Assembly (NCBI GenBank): GCA_027924645.1
Contig: BSBN01000297.1
Span: 9,936,001-10,000,000, forward strand
Length of the DNA stretch: 64,000 nucleotides
Reading direction: 5' to 3'
Origin: Cunninghamia lanceolata
Lineage: Eukaryota > Streptophyta > Pinopsida > Cupressales > Cupressaceae
Of the stretch, positions 62,818-64,000 are shown one piece after another. The notes beneath the pieces are model-generated. The model did not search any database. It was not told the DNA's origin and worked only from the letters and a program-made list of their open reading frames with translations. A program made the translations under genes and the position numbers. Numbering within the stretch: position 1 is the first letter of the stretch; every line of letters starts with the position of its first letter.

Positions 62818-63082
62818 TGTTAGCGTCAATCTCTGTCCAAGATTAACCGGCGTGATTTCTGCAATAAGCCATTTTATCTCTAATGATTTTCATGCAACAT
62901 GCAAACTAAAGCAAACAATAGTTTGCTTGCCTTTCTCCGTCTGTTTCCTCCTGGGATTCTTCTCTACGAAGACTTTATATATGTAAATTTGCATAGCAGT
63001 AAGAACTATGAAATTGATTTGATGCATCTCTGTTTTATCTGTGCTTGATAAACTTATCTGTATCGATCTCAGAATTTTAACA
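62818..63082 (+). repeat. 5' LTR of a Copia-type element, interior off the right edge
   Basis: 265-bp LTR from TGTTAGCGTC to TTTTAACA, followed at once by the primer site. It interrupts duplication copy 2 exactly at the centre of the third AT hairpin, so it is later than the duplication. Its partner LTR is outside the window. Confidence 0.85.
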
Positions 63083-63094
63083 TGGTATCAGAGC
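63083..63094 (+). other. Primer-binding site of the right-edge element
   Basis: TGGTATCAGAGC adjoining the LTR without a spacer. Confidence 0.93.
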
Positions 63095-64000
63095 CTTCAG
63101 AGATATTTTTCAGGCCATTTTCACAGCTTCAATAAGATTGACATTAGAAATCTTACACCCGGATGTTGTTTGAAGACATCTCTGTAGCTGTGTTTATAGG
63201 ATTGAGTCCAACTTCATACGTTAGAGGATTGAGTCCAACTTCATACGTTACAGAGCAATGTTGCTGGGCAGGAAGGTTACACACTCCTAGCAAAGGAACA
63301 ACGGCGCCCCTGCTACCGCCCTATTGTTCATTTATTTTGCATTGCATTTTTTTGTAGTTGCAAAGCCAGATTGCTAGAATTTTGTGTGTGTGGAAGGGCC
63401 GAATCAGACCCATCTGCAGTGTGAAGGCAAATTAAGCCTATGAAAGGTGTTGATCTGAAGATGTGAACATCCGTTTGTGAATGAAGGAGCCACCACTGCT
63501 CTGGATGTCGTCAATGGGCTCGACGGCGCTCATGCCTATATTGACTCACTCATCAATTTAGAGCTTTTGCTGTTGCAAAATAGAAGTGCAAATTGTAGCG
63601 CCTCTGTTTATTTAACTTGCCTTTGGTTTGCTTGGGTCATGCTTAAATTTGTCAGAGTTTTCCTTCTTGCAGAGTTTGTTTGTCTTCAAATAGTCGACAC
63701 CAAGCCGATCTATGCTGTCTAAAGCTGCCACTTATGCTGATTTGGGTGTTTTCTGCAAAGGTTTTTTGACAATCTCTACCCACGCCTCTTGATAAGGTAT
63801 GTAGGTAGCTAGAGAAGACTATGAATTATAGAAGTGCAAGGCATTTTTGGTGTTGTGGAAGGCCAAAAGGCTGACTGTGACCTCCACATCGGATCACACT
63901 CACATCTGCGCCTTCTCACTCCCGCTAATGTGCTTTCTACTATGCCCAAAGATGATCCAGTCTGCCAACGATTAATGCCTTCAACCATATCTTTGCTTGT
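63095..64000 (+). mobile_element. Interior of the right-edge Copia-type element
   Basis: The first 900 bp after the PBS have no recognisable gag. A 27-bp tandem duplication at 63199-63252 lies in a short ORF (63163-63357) and repeats the peptide GLSPTSYV in frame. An 81-codon ORF at 63477-63722 has a hydrophobic C-terminal half but no known motif. The element may be non-autonomous or have a long leader. Confidence 0.6.

Overview
The window looks like intergenic DNA from a large, repeat-rich land-plant genome, most likely a gymnosperm (conifer). It is AT-rich, with nested LTR retrotransposons that all use an initiator-Met tRNA primer site (TGGTATCAGAGC or close variants), Copia and Ty3/Gypsy remnants, a LINE tail, a decayed PPR-DYW gene and a WOX-type homeobox fragment present twice. 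I see no intact ordinary protein-coding gene, no rRNA or tRNA gene and no CRISPR array. The conifer assignment is inference.

Layout. (1) About 172-7001 and about 54826-62817 are two direct copies of one segment. It holds the PBS-proximal end of a Sirevirus-like Copia element (coiled-coil plus zinc-knuckle gag, minus strand), its LTR, a WOX-like homeobox pseudogene (minus strand), a possible small exon and a tandem repeat. The copies later diverged: copy 1 gained a LINE fragment at 6082-6655, copy 2 gained a Copia element at 62818, and the middle parts differ (2933-3547 against 57607-59940). (2) 8402-23782 is one Copia element on the minus strand, split by two non-autonomous Gypsy-type elements of one family: element A (9982-15159, minus, TSD CACAT) and element B (17454-22513, plus, TSD CACAG). 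A sits in the host's YVDD reverse-transcriptase motif; B sits between the gag domain and the zinc knuckle. (3) 24600-27720 and 32471-33520 are GGAT-rich low-complexity blocks; the first contains a G-patch-like sequence. 28550-29680 is dense in TTGTATG and its reverse complement. (4) 30138-32470 and 41755-44150 are copies of a 2.3-kb non-LTR segment. Between them lie a decayed Gypsy reverse transcriptase (33740-34800, plus) and a complete non-autonomous element (35797-41555, TSD TGAGA) with about 1 kb LTRs and a long minus-strand reading frame that resembles no gag or pol I know. (5) 44150-54825 holds fragments of a further LTR element, a 900-base stretch almost free of G, and a rearranged PPR-DYW pseudogene.

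The most interesting system is the A/B family. Each element encodes gag, a CCHC knuckle, an aspartic protease and then, in place of reverse transcriptase and integrase, a short conserved C-terminal module whose frame runs into the 3' LTR. In element B the whole 722-codon frame has no frameshift, only four stop codons. All coordinates and comparisons were made by eye; identities are estimates.
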